From the NCBI RefSeq assembly GCF_963678635.1, contig NC_087064.1, positions 26,388,189 through 26,452,188 on the forward strand: a stretch of DNA of 64,000 nt. Direction: 5' to 3'. This stretch comes from Symsagittifera roscoffensis (lineage: Eukaryota > Xenacoelomorpha > Acoela > Convolutidae). The notes beneath the pieces were generated by a model. The model was not told where the DNA came from. It searched no databases and saw only the letters and a list, made by a program, of their open reading frames with translations. Positions within the stretch are counted from its first letter, which is position 1. The number at the start of each line of letters is the position of its first letter. Positions 50,733 to 61,120 of the stretch are shown in pieces. The translations under genes were made by a program, and so were the position numbers.

Positions 50733-52079
50733 TCAATCAGTAGTCCTGAGAATGCTCGGACCAATAACCCAGCTGCTATCCTTGAGGGCTTCCGAAGAAA
50801 TCCCCCGCGTACCGGTATCAGCTGGATTATCGCCGCTCAGAACATGGTGCCACTCATCAATAGTGGTCGACTCGAGGATTTCGCCGATACGATTAGCGAC
50901 GAATACAGGCAATTTTTCAGTGGAGTTTAGCCACTGCAAAACTGTTGTACTATCTGTCCACATGTAGACATGATTAATAGAGACGGTAAGGGCGGTCAGT
51001 ATATCATCTTTTAGTCGTGTGGCGAGCAGAGCAGCTTGAAGCTCTAGCTTCGGTATAGATAGCGCTTTCATGGGCGCAACGCGAGCTTTACCAAAGATGA
51101 AAGATATTTGAGTTTTGTGCGATCTCGAGAGTCGCGCACGCAGAAATCCAACCGCAAAGAAAACGTCCTGCGAGCTATCATCGAACATGTGGAGCTCAAT
51201 TTGATCAACAGGCTCTGTGAAGTAACAACGGGGAATAGTCAATTGCCCTAAGAGAGGGAGACCGGAGTGCCACTCGAGAAACTTATCTCTTATGTCTTCT
51301 GGCAATTCGTCGTCCCAACTTTGACCACTGATTTTCCAAATATCTTTTAGTAAAATACGGGCCCTAACTGTGTATGGAGCTACTAACCCAACAGGGTCAA
51401 ACACAGAAGAGACGAAACTCAAGACGGTTCGTTGAGTTATTGCTTTATCGAGAGGACGCTCCACGCCTCTGCTAACAACCAATGTGTCTTTCACATGGTC
51501 CCACTTAAGACCTAAGACGTGTGATGATTGTTCGGCACCGTTACATATTTCCTTGATGGGTGAAAACGAGGTTTCGGATTCCTCGGGGTTCATTGCTGAA
51601 GTGATTTCATCAGCATTACTGACAAATTTAGTCAAATTAAATCCTCCCAATTTTAGTAAGGAAACCAAATCGCGACTAATTTTAATTGCATGGGTAACGT
51701 TCTCGAAAGAATCCAAGTAATCGTCCATGTAAAGTTTTTCATTTACGACTGAGGCGGCCTCAGGGTATGTGGACATATTATCAGTTGCTGTTTTTCGCAA
51801 CGCGAAATTGGCGAACGTAGGCGAATCCCGTGCGCCGAATATATGGCGAGTGTAATGATGAACTACCTCATCGAAAGTGGTATCCTCCCGCCACAAAAAA
51901 CGGAGCGAAATTTGATCGCGGGCAACGACTCCTACCTGGAGGAACATACCCTCTCTATCCGCGGAGACGGCGTACTTGTGTTGACGGAATCGCAAAAGCA
52001 CAAAAATTAAATTTTGGAGTAGGTCCGGACCCACCAATAAGGACTTATTTAAGGATGTGCCGTAAAACTTAGAAGCCAC
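50733..52079 (-). pseudogene. BEL/Pao reverse transcriptase and RNase H
   Basis: 448 codons. RT has an Asp at about residue 41 (SADREGMFLQV), a YMDD box at 117-120 (EKLYMDDYLDS) and the usual BEL spacing to a downstream FVSSVFDPVGLVAP-type segment. The RNase H part keeps candidate catalytic residues (MFDDSS, PKLELQAALLA, WTDSTTVLQW). It joins the protease ORF by a frameshift. Frames after 50733 toward integrase are also broken. Confidence 0.88.
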
Positions 52080-52088
52080 ATTAAGGAC

Positions 52089-52976
52089 TCACCGCACCTT
52101 ACCCGGCTTATTCGGATTTACGACGGGATGGTGCGGAAGATACCACTCGCGATCGGAACGCTTACGTGGATCATGCGGTTCGACGGTAACGACATAGCCT
52201 TTACTAATGTTCTCTCTAATTGTTTCTGCGTATCTTTCGCGCAGCTCAGGGTCTTTACTTAACCTTCTCTCCAATGTTTTAAATTGGGCGAGTGACGAGT
52301 AATAGTTGTTTGGTAGACTGACATTACCATCAATCCAAAGCATAGGCACAATGTATCTTTCGCCATTGTGAAAGGTTTCAGAATTTAGGATGGATAAAGC
52401 ATGTTTATCCGCGGCGGAACGGGCATCGACTTGTTTGAAAGCACCATACGATTCCAACTCGTACCAGGATTTTATCTGGTCGGTCAGAGAAGAAACTTCA
52501 ACAAAACACTTGAAACACGAAGAAGTAGAATTAACGGACGGCGGCAACGGACCACTTATGACCCAACCTATCGGTAGGCGAACGGAACACGGTGAGTTTT
52601 TATCATCTCCCAAGATGAACTCAATGGGTCTAACGGCGTGGTAGTAGTCTTGTCCGATAATAACTTCAACGTCCTCATAAGTATATTGAGTGGGCTTAAT
52701 AGGTGCTAATTGTGGATATTTATTCTGCAAATCAGCAATATTGATTAATTTGGAGCCAGTCCGAAAATTGTCTATAACATATGCACAGAGAGAAAATACG
52801 AAATCACTATTATTCGGCTCGGAGGAAACTGTAAACTTGACCCTCTGAGTCTCAACAACGGTGGTTGAATTGAAACCACTAATTGACAAGTTAACGGGCT
52901 CCCCTACTAAGCCGAGAAGGTTTACGAGTGACGAAGACACCCAGGAGTGAGTCGATGCACTATCACAAAGAACCAA
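52089..52976 (-). pseudogene. BEL/Pao aspartic protease and start of reverse transcriptase
   Basis: 295 codons. The protease active-site region reads LCDSASTHSWVSSSL, with DSA where BEL proteases usually have D-[ST]-G, so activity is doubtful. The middle part (VEVIIGQDYYHAV, LGWVISG-like) is the linker seen in BEL polyproteins, and the C-terminal part (SKGYVV, WYLPHHPVVNP) is the start of the RT domain. The frame is lost right after PNKPGKVR, at the core RT motif that continues in the next ORF. Confidence 0.85.
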
Positions 52977-53290
52977 CGTCAGGAGACTGGTTTAATCCGA
53001 GGATACACCAAGTGTTGCAATTGGCAACAACCCTTTAGAAGATTCAATGTCATGTACATCACTAACAGCGGCATGGGTGGAAGTGTTTGTATTTTCCTTG
53101 GATTTGTTTGTTCCAGCCGTATCGAGACCTTTGAATTTTCCTTCCGAGGAAATATTCTTTCGGCTCCATGGAGCAAGACATTATGTGTGCTATCACACTC
53201 TGGCTTCGGGCACTTTTTCGCTCTAGAACATTGCCGGAAACTATGATTGCCATTGAGGCAAGCGAAGCAAAGTTTCTGTTTAGCTACGTA
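52977..53290 (-). pseudogene. BEL/Pao gag zinc-knuckle region with frameshifts
   Basis: In a third frame the segment reads CFACLNGNHSFRQC, a CX2CX4HX4C zinc knuckle at about 53262-53221, followed by CPKPEC. The frame leading into the protease changes again near 53170, and an in-frame TAA lies near 53000. These breaks make a continuous gag-pol product unlikely. Confidence 0.75.
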
Positions 53291-53817
53291 TTTTGCTCGC
53301 TGAGTAAACGTAATCTTTCATGCCCCTCGGCCTTTTCTTTCAACCAGTTGTTAAAACCTAAAAGTGTTGGTCGCTGCCAATTATGTCTAACAGTATGCAT
53401 TGACCAAGCCTCCTTGAGGTTAGGCGGAAGTTTACTAACAGCTTGGTTTAACAGGTTAACACTCTTTAGATCATCGTTGAAAGACAATGATTTGAAAACT
53501 GCTACGAGGCCAGATATGGCAGAGTAGAAACTATTGACATTTTCCGAATTGTGCATCTTAAGTGAAGGAAAAGTATTCAGCTTATCAAGATACGCACCAA
53601 CAATGGCATGTGGTTGCCCAAACTTCCGTTGCAAGGTGGCGAGTGCATCCTTGTACATAACGCCACTATAACTAAACTCCGCAATTGCGGTTTTTGCTTT
53701 GCCTGTGACGAGCGTTTTTAAGTATGTCAGTTTCGTATCATTGGTGAGAACAGCAGAATCCACGGTGGACTTAAACTGACCAAACCATTCGTGCCAGTTT
53801 AACGGGTTGCCTTCCAT
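53284..53817 (-). pseudogene. BEL/Pao gag core domain
   Basis: 177 codons beginning MEGNPLNWHEWFGQF, the F-x-G-x-P-x-x-W-x-x-W/F start typical of the retroelement gag core in BEL elements. A DALATLQRKFGQP segment and a helical C-terminal part follow. It overlaps the preceding gag frame by 19 nt and stops just before the zinc knuckle, which is in another frame. Confidence 0.8.
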
Positions 53818-55568
53818 TCAAGAAGATGATCTTTGCGGCTATGCATCAATAATTCCGCCAACTCACGAGCGGAGAGAGGTCGATCCGATGAACAACCTTG
53901 GTTTGGATAAGTGGAAGACGGTGCGTAGTGTTCGTTGACTGGCTGATAACCAGTATTAGTATGATTGACAAAGTGCGAAACATGTTGTGGATGAAATGGG
54001 GGAGTATTAAAATACACAGTCGCACCACTAGTATACGGAGCGGCGGTGTTACACGATGGGACAACAGTTGTCACATTAGAAAAAATGTTTCCAGCATTAC
54101 AACACTGAGCAGGCGTGGCGATTGGAGTTGTAGCTGCCAATCGCCATAAGTTTCCATCACTTGTGTAGTAATCGTTGATACTAGGTGACACAGTATGCGG
54201 AACAAAGGTAAGATTATATTGCGTCTGGACTGGCTCTGCATGGCAATTAGGTGCCGAAAACAAAACCGGCGTTGGGCTTACTCCAGAAGATGAGAAGCCA
54301 CCACCAGCAAATGCAGGTGACAAAGAAACAAAACCAGAACCGGGTTGTGCCGGTAACATTGGGACAGGTAATGATTCCGGTTGCGCGATGGCAAAAATAC
54401 CATTAGTTATATTTGAACTCATGGTCTGTAAAGGAACAGCAGACGGTGGTGGTAACACGTGTGCACTAGAATGCATATTGTTAACTGGGACTGAAACAGA
54501 TGGAACAGAAGCTTGCAATGGCAAAAGGCTTGCACAGCCAAATTGAGGCATAGCCCGATGTCCATAACTATAGATTCCAGGGTCATTCAATGCTATGTGC
54601 TCATGGTTATGACTACTACTGAGTGCGGAAGTCGTCGGTTGTAACGAAATTGGTACAGGAGTAAAGGCCTGCAAACCTGGCGCACTAGCAACGTCGGGAC
54701 GCGCTTGTGAACTAACAGAGTCTACCCAATCATTAGTCCGATCGGATGCTACTTTTGAAATAGGTTGACTTACTCCTGTCGAGTTACTTTCCGCTACCTT
54801 CTCGCTAACATCAGATGAACTGTCCTGAAGTTCAAACGCTTTCAGTTCCATTTCAGTTAGTTGCTTTTTATGACTTTCAGCCAATTGCTCTAGTTCCAGC
54901 TGACTTTGTTCGAGTTTAAGACGGTTCTCTTGCTCTTTAAGTCTTAAAGATACTTGATACTGCCTTTCCAGCTCCTCATGGCGTCGTTTTACTAACTCTA
55001 ACTCATGCCGTTTCTCACTTGATGACATAGTGCGAACAGTCGACGTATGACGAGTGGAAGCAGATTTATCAGACTTATGTGAGTCAAGCTTTCTACTAGC
55101 CTTAGACTTATTAGAGACCTTAGACCTGTTTTCAGATACTGGTGCTTCTGAATTTCTTGTTTTGTATGAGTGTGAGGATGTCTCAGACCTAGTTTGTTGT
55201 AAAGATCCCTTGCTCCCTAAAATACCGGCTGCTGGAAATGACGAAGGTTCAAGGCTCATCTTGTAACTCTGAGCTTCATGCATTACTTTATCGTTCTTTT
55301 CGGTTACTTTCTTAAGCCAAAGGTCTTGCTGAGCAATAATTTTTTCAGGGTTTTCCGTTTTTCCCGCTAACCGAATTAATTGCTCATTGACGTCGACAGC
55401 TTTTTTCAACGCAATTTTACATTTGTAAATAGCAATATCAACTTTTGTAGTGCGACTATTATTCTCAATGTACTCAAGTAATAATGAATGACCTTTAAGC
55501 AGCTCATTTTCTAGATTTAGACGGGTTTCGAAAAACTTGCGTATCTTACTTTGGAACTCTTCGTCCAT
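53799..55568 (-). pseudogene. BEL/Pao gag, N-terminal part
   Basis: 589 codons from ATG 55568. Residues 1-110 are helical and charged, as in the N-terminal region of BEL gag. A Ser/Lys-rich linker follows, then a Glu/Leu/Gln-rich coiled coil at about 190-260, then a long Pro/Ser/Ala-rich region. The frame ends 19 nt after the start of the next gag segment, so the core domain lies in another frame. This is probably a frameshift mutation; programmed frameshifting or re-initiation at the ATG inside GAATGG cannot be excluded. Confidence 0.8.
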
Positions 55569-55661
55569 GTTTTTCACAAATTGACAATATTCTACGGATG
55601 CTCACTTATAGAAAACAATCAATAGAATGAGATACTGTTTTGGTACTTTATTAAAGTTGCA

Positions 55662-56306
55662 TTAATAAATCAACATTAGCTTACAAGACGGGGGAACTTC
55701 ACGTCTCAAAGCTTCTGCCTGAAGCCTATTTCTTATAGCTTTCCGAGCTTTGAGGGGTAAGCGGTTCCTATTCTTACGTGTCTTAAGGATGTTAAGATTA
55801 GCGCTATAACGCCTTAGAAGGAGGAGAGTCTTTAACTCAAGGGAAGGAGGCTGGTGAAGCTCTTTGTACTTCTCAATTAGTACCTGGTCCTTAGCCTTAC
55901 GCTTAGAGATAAAGTCTTTAACGACGTTCAGAACGAGAATACCTGTTGAACCTAAACTTTCCTTTATATCCTCGGTTCCATTCCGTCTACAGTATACGAT
56001 CGCACAAATGTTTGTCCTATACCTTAATAACAAATTGACAAGTTGCTCACTACTCAGCTTGCGGTTATTGTTACTGCGGTGCCTACTTATCGAGTTATTA
56101 ATGGCGTCGTGCCAAATTACAAGGTCTTTACGGTGCGACAAGAAGTGATGAAGGTAGTACTGTAATGTTTTCTGAGAGTCCCTAGCGTTAAAGTTCAAAC
56201 TTAAACCTGGCTTCGTAAAGCAAGTATCTTTGACGCGCTTCTGGGACGGACCGGGAAGTTTTCGGAGCGCGTGATCCAAAGAACTAGCTCCTAGAATGAA
56301 TACCAT
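55662..56306 (-). CDS. Extra ORF upstream of gag in the BEL/Pao element, 214 residues
   Basis: An intact ORF from ATG 56306 to 55662 lies between the leader hairpins and gag, in the same orientation. The frame is open without an ATG back to about 56430. The N terminus reads FILGASSLDHAL and a later segment VIWHDAINNSIS. The G-x-S-S-L and W-H-D-x-I-N-N blocks recall blocks I and III of SGNH/GDSL-type hydrolases, but that is a weak analogy and no catalytic histidine block was found. The last 50 residues are strongly basic. An AATAAA lies about 10 nt after the stop (55652-55647), so it may be a captured gene with its own 3' end. BEL/Pao elements normally have nothing between leader and gag. It is intact while gag and pol are broken. 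Confidence 0.65.
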   Translation of the reverse strand: MVFILGASSLDHALRKLPGPSQKRVKDTCFTKPGLSLNFNARDSQKTLQYYLHHFLSHRKDLVIWHDAINNSISRHRSNNNRKLSSEQLVNLLLRYRTNICAIVYCRRNGTEDIKESLGSTGILVLNVVKDFISKRKAKDQVLIEKYKELHQPPSLELKTLLLLRRYSANLNILKTRKNRNRLPLKARKAIRNRLQAEALRREVPPSCKLMLIY

Positions 56307-56364
56307 ACACTTAGGGGACCTATGCGACGGCTTCGTTACGCTTAAGTACCAATGGGGTTGGAAA

Positions 56365-56443
56365 ATTAAGTAGGTCGGTTGAACTCCAACAACAAAGACG
56401 GAGTAAACCTGAGGATGAAAGAATTCAACTTAACTCACTTAAT
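56365..56443 (-). ncRNA. Leader hairpin 1 of the BEL/Pao element
   Basis: 56365-56371 pairs with 56437-56443 (7 bp), a weaker middle follows, then 56378-56386 pairs with 56421-56429. The loop differs from hairpin 2 at only about 5 of 34 positions, while five stem pairs differ by double, pairing-preserving changes. Part of it overlaps an open frame that continues into the 214-codon ORF, so coding constraint is an alternative. Confidence 0.5.
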
Positions 56444-56564
56444 ATCACCGTACCTGACCACTTAACTTTACTGTCACGCAACGAAGTCAATAATCGGACG
56501 GGCGGAACGGCTTTGTTTTATTTGAAGTGAACTGGCTTTCAGTTTCACCAATGGTGGGTGGGGG

Positions 56565-56643
56565 ATCAGGCAAATTGGTTAAGTTCCAACAACACACGCG
56601 GAAGAAACCTGAGGATGAAAAAACTCAACCTAATTTGCCTGAT
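56565..56643 (-). ncRNA. Leader hairpin 2 of the BEL/Pao element
   Basis: 56565-56576 pairs with 56632-56643 over 12 bp, followed after a one-base bulge by 56577-56585 with 56622-56630; the loop is about 34 nt. It shares register and loop with the hairpin exactly 200 bp away at 56365-56443. This is a structural RNA candidate inferred from base pairing only. Confidence 0.55.
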
Positions 56644-57299
56644 ATTTCGCTACCAGACCACTTAACATAAGGTTGGGGTCATGTTACAGCACAGTTTAGC
56701 AAAATTATGGGACCTTTATCGGATTTTTGGCGATTTCTTAACTTTTTCCACAAAAGTTTTCGGAAACTTTTGGTCAACAGGTTCGAGTAAAAAACCAATC
56801 CAAAAAACTAGTCCAGTATCTCTTGTCTATTTTCCGATTTCACGGATTAATATTCCGTTCACAAATATCCAAAAAATTTTGGTATCGAGAAAAAATGTCA
56901 AGTCAGTTTGTCTATGTACCGACTGTAAGATATTTCAGTTCAACGGAACTGTCCAAAAATTTTGGGTATTGAGAAAAATTACCGGGGGCTAGCTTGCGGG
57001 AAAATTTCTAGCATATATGACATCGTATATAAATTTAAAGCACGAATGGAGAGTTTTAAAAATTTGGAAACTTCTTACAGTTTTTAATTGGAGATTGGCG
57101 ACACCGGGAAAAAAATCCAAAACTTCGGGTGTCGAGAAAAACACAGCTTAAAAGTCCAAAAGTCAACAATCAGGACACCTGAACAGGCCTCTCTTCCGCC
57201 AGTCTGCTCTTTCACCTGTCTGCTATATCGTCTGTCGGCTCTTTTTGCCAATCGCCCACTTTCGTCAAGTAAACTGTGTGAAGAGTTTCGGCCAAATCC

Positions 57300-57545
57300 G
57301 TTTTCTGACGATTTTCGGCTAAACCGCACAATCTGACGATTTTCGGCCAGCTGAACAATTTCACAGCTTTGGTCCAATTAGACACTTTTCGGCCAAATGC
57401 CCACTTTCGGCCAAATAGACAATTTTCGGCCAATTGCCCACTTTCGGCCAATTAGACACTTTTCGGCCAAACGCTCACTTTCGGCCAACTGGTAGCTGAT
57501 ATTTTCGGCCAACTGGTAGCTGATATTTTCGGCCAACCACACAAT
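57300..57545 (-). repeat. Short tandem array (TTTTCGGCCAA type) in the BEL/Pao leader
   Basis: About ten imperfect copies of a 15-30-bp unit carrying TTTCGGCCAA (plus strand), several with CCCAC or AGACA between. The array separates the 46-bp array from the rest of the leader. Confidence 0.8.
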
Positions 57546-57578
57546 TCGGCCTGGTTGTCACTGAAGCTCGTGGCTCGT

Positions 57579-57736
57579 GTCGTGAAGAGAACACCTCGGT
57601 GTCCCTTGTCGTGAAAAGAAAGTAGTCGTGAAGAGAAGACCTCGGTGACCCTTGTCGTGAAAAAAGAGTAGTCGTGAAGAGAAGACCTCGGTGACCCTTG
57701 TCGTGAAAACAAAGTAGTCGTGAAGAGAAGACCTCG
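57579..57736 (-). repeat. 46-bp tandem array in the BEL/Pao leader
   Basis: About 3.4 copies of a unit beginning GTCGTGAAGAGAA on the plus strand, at 57579, 57625, 57671 and 57717 (constant period 46). It lies directly downstream of the primer-binding site in transcript order. Confidence 0.85.
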
Positions 57737-57761
57737 TATCTTTGTCTGTCTCAGAATAACG

Positions 57762-57779
57762 GTCCCTTGTTGGGCGCCA
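57762..57779 (-). other. tRNA primer-binding site of the BEL/Pao element
   Basis: Three bases inside the 5' LTR, the element strand reads TGGCGCCCAACAAGGGAC. It starts with TGG, the complement of a tRNA CCA end, and resembles lysine-tRNA primer sites. The exact tRNA is not established. Confidence 0.7.
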
Positions 57780-57782
57780 AAA

Positions 57783-58283
57783 TGTGCTCGCTAAATCTCC
57801 GTAGAATGAAGCTAAAACCGAAAAATCAATAATGAATTCGTATTCTCGGCAATACAGAATTTACCGGATATATTGATAATTTTCATTCAAGTTTTTTGCT
57901 GTTAAACAAGTTCATAATTTTTTAACCAATATTCAGCTCATATAAACAAATTGGCGCAAGCTAGCCAAAAGAACCGGTCGGTAATGTCCTTGAGACAAAC
58001 TGCTCTTTTTGGCGGTCAGCCTTAATCAAGGCTGAACCGAATTAGAACCAAAAAACAGTTAAAATAGGATATTACCCCCGTTTTTAGTATTTTAATACAT
58101 GGGCAGGTGGGGGGGGGGCTCGAACCTACGTCAGCTGTTATGTCACACATATAATCGGCGTTAGCTTACTTTGTCTTAGTCCGCTTGGCCAACTGTGCTT
58201 ATGGTTGATACATTTTGGACCAATCATATTCAAGCTTGTGTTTTATTTTATATGCATTTATATTCTACATTTGCACTGCAACA
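57783..58283 (-). repeat. 5' LTR of the BEL/Pao element
   Basis: 501 bp, TG...CA ends in element orientation (begins TGTTGCAGTG, ends GCGAGCACA). It is a direct repeat of 48632-49128 and is flanked on the right by GTAGT. Confidence 0.93.
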
Positions 58284-58288
58284 GTAGT

Positions 58289-59716
58289 TTTTTTTTCAAA
58301 ACCAAGCGTAACCTCAGATTATTCCTACCGATTAAAAGCAAGCGTGACCTCAATCAAAAGAAAGCGTGACCTCAGATTACTCCTCTAAAAAATTTATCAC
58401 TTATTTTGTGATCAGATTTAAAAAAATTTTATAGCTTACAACTCTCAATAAACATAAACTCACTTCAAACATGAGCCAGTCTTTTTTTAAAAATAGTTCA
58501 AAACTAAGTGGATAAATTGTTTTAATTTAAGCAAACATAATCAAAGAACACCTGTTAAATTTTTGGAAAAACAAAATGATCACTAATTAACTTCATTTCA
58601 TTTTGTATGCGAGATAAAAGTTCGAGATAGGGTTTCAGAATTAGAAAAATTTTTCATTTAGGACAGTTTTTAGCGAGGCCCGGATTGTTGTGATTGCCAT
58701 TCAATTTCGACAATTTTTTGTTTTTTTTTTCAAAAAAAAATTCTGCAAAAAAATTTAAAAAATTTTTCTCGATTTTTTTTAACTTTCACTCCACAGTAAG
58801 TTTCTTGAAATTTGAGGTGAATTTTTGAGTGTTTAGTAGCATATTAAAAACTAAATTGCTTGCCTCAATCTAAGCTGTGATGGTTTAATTTGCGCTAACG
58901 TTCTTATTGGACCAGATAAATTGCGCGTTAACAATTTTATATCAACTATCTTACAAGTTTTCAAATCTTTAATTCTGCAAAAACGTTTCCTTGTGTTTTG
59001 ATTAAAACTTTGAGCTCAATACATTAAATAGTGATCAACCAGGTCATTTGAAAATTCCGTCCAAACAAGCACTCTGAGCACAATTTCTTCGTCACTTTTT
59101 TCAAAAAAAATACAAATCAGAGGAACTAATTGAAACTGCAGAATAACCAACAATTCATCAGGAAAAACAAGAAATGTTTTTGAGTTTAGTATCTACATGC
59201 ATAAAATTTCCACAAACCTAAATATTCAATCAATGTCTTCGATAATCGAATTATTAAGATCTTTCAAAGTAATGGGCTTACAGCGAAGGTAATTTTTATA
59301 CATTTTGTTCCAACCACTTCACGCAGTGGGAAAGAACAATAAGCTAGGTATGAAATTTTCTTTCAATCTGGCAAACCCGACGCAAGCTCGAGAACAGTAC
59401 TCTGTAGAATCGATTTATTGCTGCATTAGTTTTGAGTTGGGTTAAAAAATATCCAAAAATCTTCGTGTTGACAAAATAATTGGTCCTAATTTTGACTGGA
59501 AATTTCAGGCTGAAGTTTCTTTTTTTTCCGTTTGCTTAAAATTAAAAAAAAAATTAGTTAACGGTTCCTATGGCTCTTTGGCTATTTCAATCTCCTCTCA
59601 AAACTTTTTAACAGTTTCAATGAAATTAGCATATTTTTTAAATTTGTTACACAATTTGTGTGGTCGGAATTTTTTTCCAACTTGCAAATCGAACGCGTAT
59701 CTTTTTTGTTAAAACA
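58289..59716. other. AT-rich DNA, nothing recognised
   Basis: Three short AAGCGT[AG]ACCTCA repeats at about 58305-58375; otherwise featureless. Confidence 0.5.
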
Positions 59717-59724
59717 GTGTGGTT

Positions 59725-61120
59725 CAGGGGCGGATTAAGAGGGGGCAGGGGGCGGACTCTCCCCTCAGGAATTTGACCCTAACAAATACCAAAAGGGTCC
59801 CCCTTCGGACAGTTTACTTAATTTTTTTCAAAAGGCGCCTTCGGCGCCGGTGTCTTTGGCCTTTATATCAAAGAAAATTTTAAAAACTTAAGGTGTGAAA
59901 ATGCGTCTTTTTTGAGGCATCAAAATGGACTCATTTTTTGACTCGAGGCAGGTACCTGCTAACGGATATCTGTCAGCCTGCTGCCTCATTCGCAGTATAT
60001 ATACCCCGTTCAAAACTACCTAGCTCATTCTAAAATCTTCTTCAGTGGACTTCACACTGCACTCTGGACTGGACCCTGCTTCAACCTTCAAGATGTCAAA
60101 GCGGACTGCTCCCAAGGACTGCAAGGCTTCTGGATTCAAGACGCTCAAAGCTTTATTCGCCAGTGGACCCAAGTAGTCATCATCTTCATCCACTGCAATC
60201 ACTCCTGAGCCTGACAACCCTGGACCACCCACTCCTGAGACGCCCATACCTGGACCTTCAAGGCTCTTACAGCCATTGGCTCCTTTAGCCGAAATAAAAG
60301 ATGAATATCTTTCATCAATTAGTTCTATATCTCCGCTCTCTGAGCAAGCTCTACACTTTCCATCCTACATTGACAACTTCAGCTCACTGGACATGGACAG
60401 GGACATCAAGTTTGCACTGTTGGACAACCCCAACATTCTGACGCAGCAAAGTTTGGCGATATTCAAAAAGAGGGCAGAAGAGGCAGACCTCCTGTAGCAT
60501 CATCGGCTTATGATCACTTCAGACAGACCGTTTACCTGCCCTTTCTTGACTTTGTCCTGATGGATCTCAAGGAACGCTTCGTTGAAGCAGAATCTTCTTG
60601 TGTTCAAATGTGCAAGCTGCTACCCCGTTGGATAAGTGAGAAGGATGCAAAGGAGGAAGATTTTGATGATCTGGTCCAGCTATAGGAAGGAGTACTTCCA
60701 GATTGTGACTTCCCCAGAGAATTCGAAGTTTGGGAAAACATGTAGCGCTTCCCATTGTACACCGATACCCCAGAAACCTTCACAGCTGCACTCAGAGCGT
60801 GTCATACAGCCACAATGTCAGTAATTTTTGTTTTGCTCCAGATAGGTGCTACCCTCCCAGTGACGGTATGCACTGCTACCCTCCCAGTGACAAAAATTAC
60901 CTCCGCCCCAACATGAAGGAGGACCGACTCTCAAACTTGGTGCTGATTTACATCCACAAAGATGTAGAAATCAAAGTCGACGAGGTCATCGAGAGATTTG
61001 CCGCAAAAATCGAAGACTCAATTTTGTTTAATTTTGTTTATTTTCATTTTGTAAATAAATCTTGTTTTTGTCAAAATTTTTCTCAATCCGCCCCTTAAGA
61101 AAATCCTAGATCCGCCATTG
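59725..61120 (+). mobile_element. hAT element with transposase remnant
   Basis: Begins CAGGGGCGGATTAAG and ends CCTAGATCCGCCATTG, whose complement CAATGGCGGATCTAGG matches the ends of the MITE copies in this window. Flanked by 8-bp direct repeats GTGTGGTT (59717-59724) and GTGTAGTT (61121-61128), 7 of 8 identical, the hAT target-site length. It carries a broken transposase (separate entry). Confidence 0.85.
60092..61040 (+). pseudogene. hAT transposase, internally deleted and interrupted
   Basis: A frame from ATG 60092 (MSKRTAPKDCKASGFK) is stopped by TAG after 27 codons, reads on through a Pro-rich stretch and ends at 60497. A second frame then reads FRQTVYLPFLDFVLMDLKERF (from about 60510), with stops at about 60683 and 60742. 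A third frame reads KEDRLSNLVLIYIHKDVEIK and DEVIERFAAK (to about 61040), which is the hAT C-terminal dimerisation region. The central catalytic part is missing, and a 17-bp direct repeat GCTACCCTCCCAGTGAC (about 60848 and 60873) sits where the ERSFS-type motif should be. A TATA-like TATATATA lies near 59996. The fragments resemble animal hAT transposases of the P52rIPK/ZMYM-like group. Confidence 0.75.

Larger units (their letters stand above)
48632..58283 (-). mobile_element. Full-length BEL/Pao LTR retrotransposon, degenerate
   Basis: A 9.65-kb element in minus orientation, bounded by LTRs at 57783-58283 (5') and 48632-49128 (3') and by a perfect 5-bp target duplication GTAGT (48627-48631 and 58284-58288). 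In transcript order it has a primer site, a 1.5-kb leader with an extra ORF, gag with a coiled coil, a gag core and CCHC knuckle, an aspartic protease, RT with YMDD, RNase H, integrase with intact D,D,E, and an integrase C-terminal domain. This order (protease-RT-RNase H-integrase) and the gag and protease type are those of BEL/Pao. Several frameshifts and a stop break the coding region. By eye the LTRs differ at about 25-30 sites (about 94-95% identity), so the insertion is not recent. Confidence 0.93.

Noticed and set aside
50458-50967. 169-codon ORF on the plus strand
   Set aside because: Antisense shadow of the BEL/Pao RNase H-integrase region; no coding signature of its own.
56401-56425. 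Hammerhead-like CUGA...GAUGAAA in the leader repeats
   Set aside because: The plus-strand CCTGAGGATGAAA resembles a hammerhead core, but it is on the strand opposite to the element transcript and lacks the CUGAUGA plus stem II arrangement.
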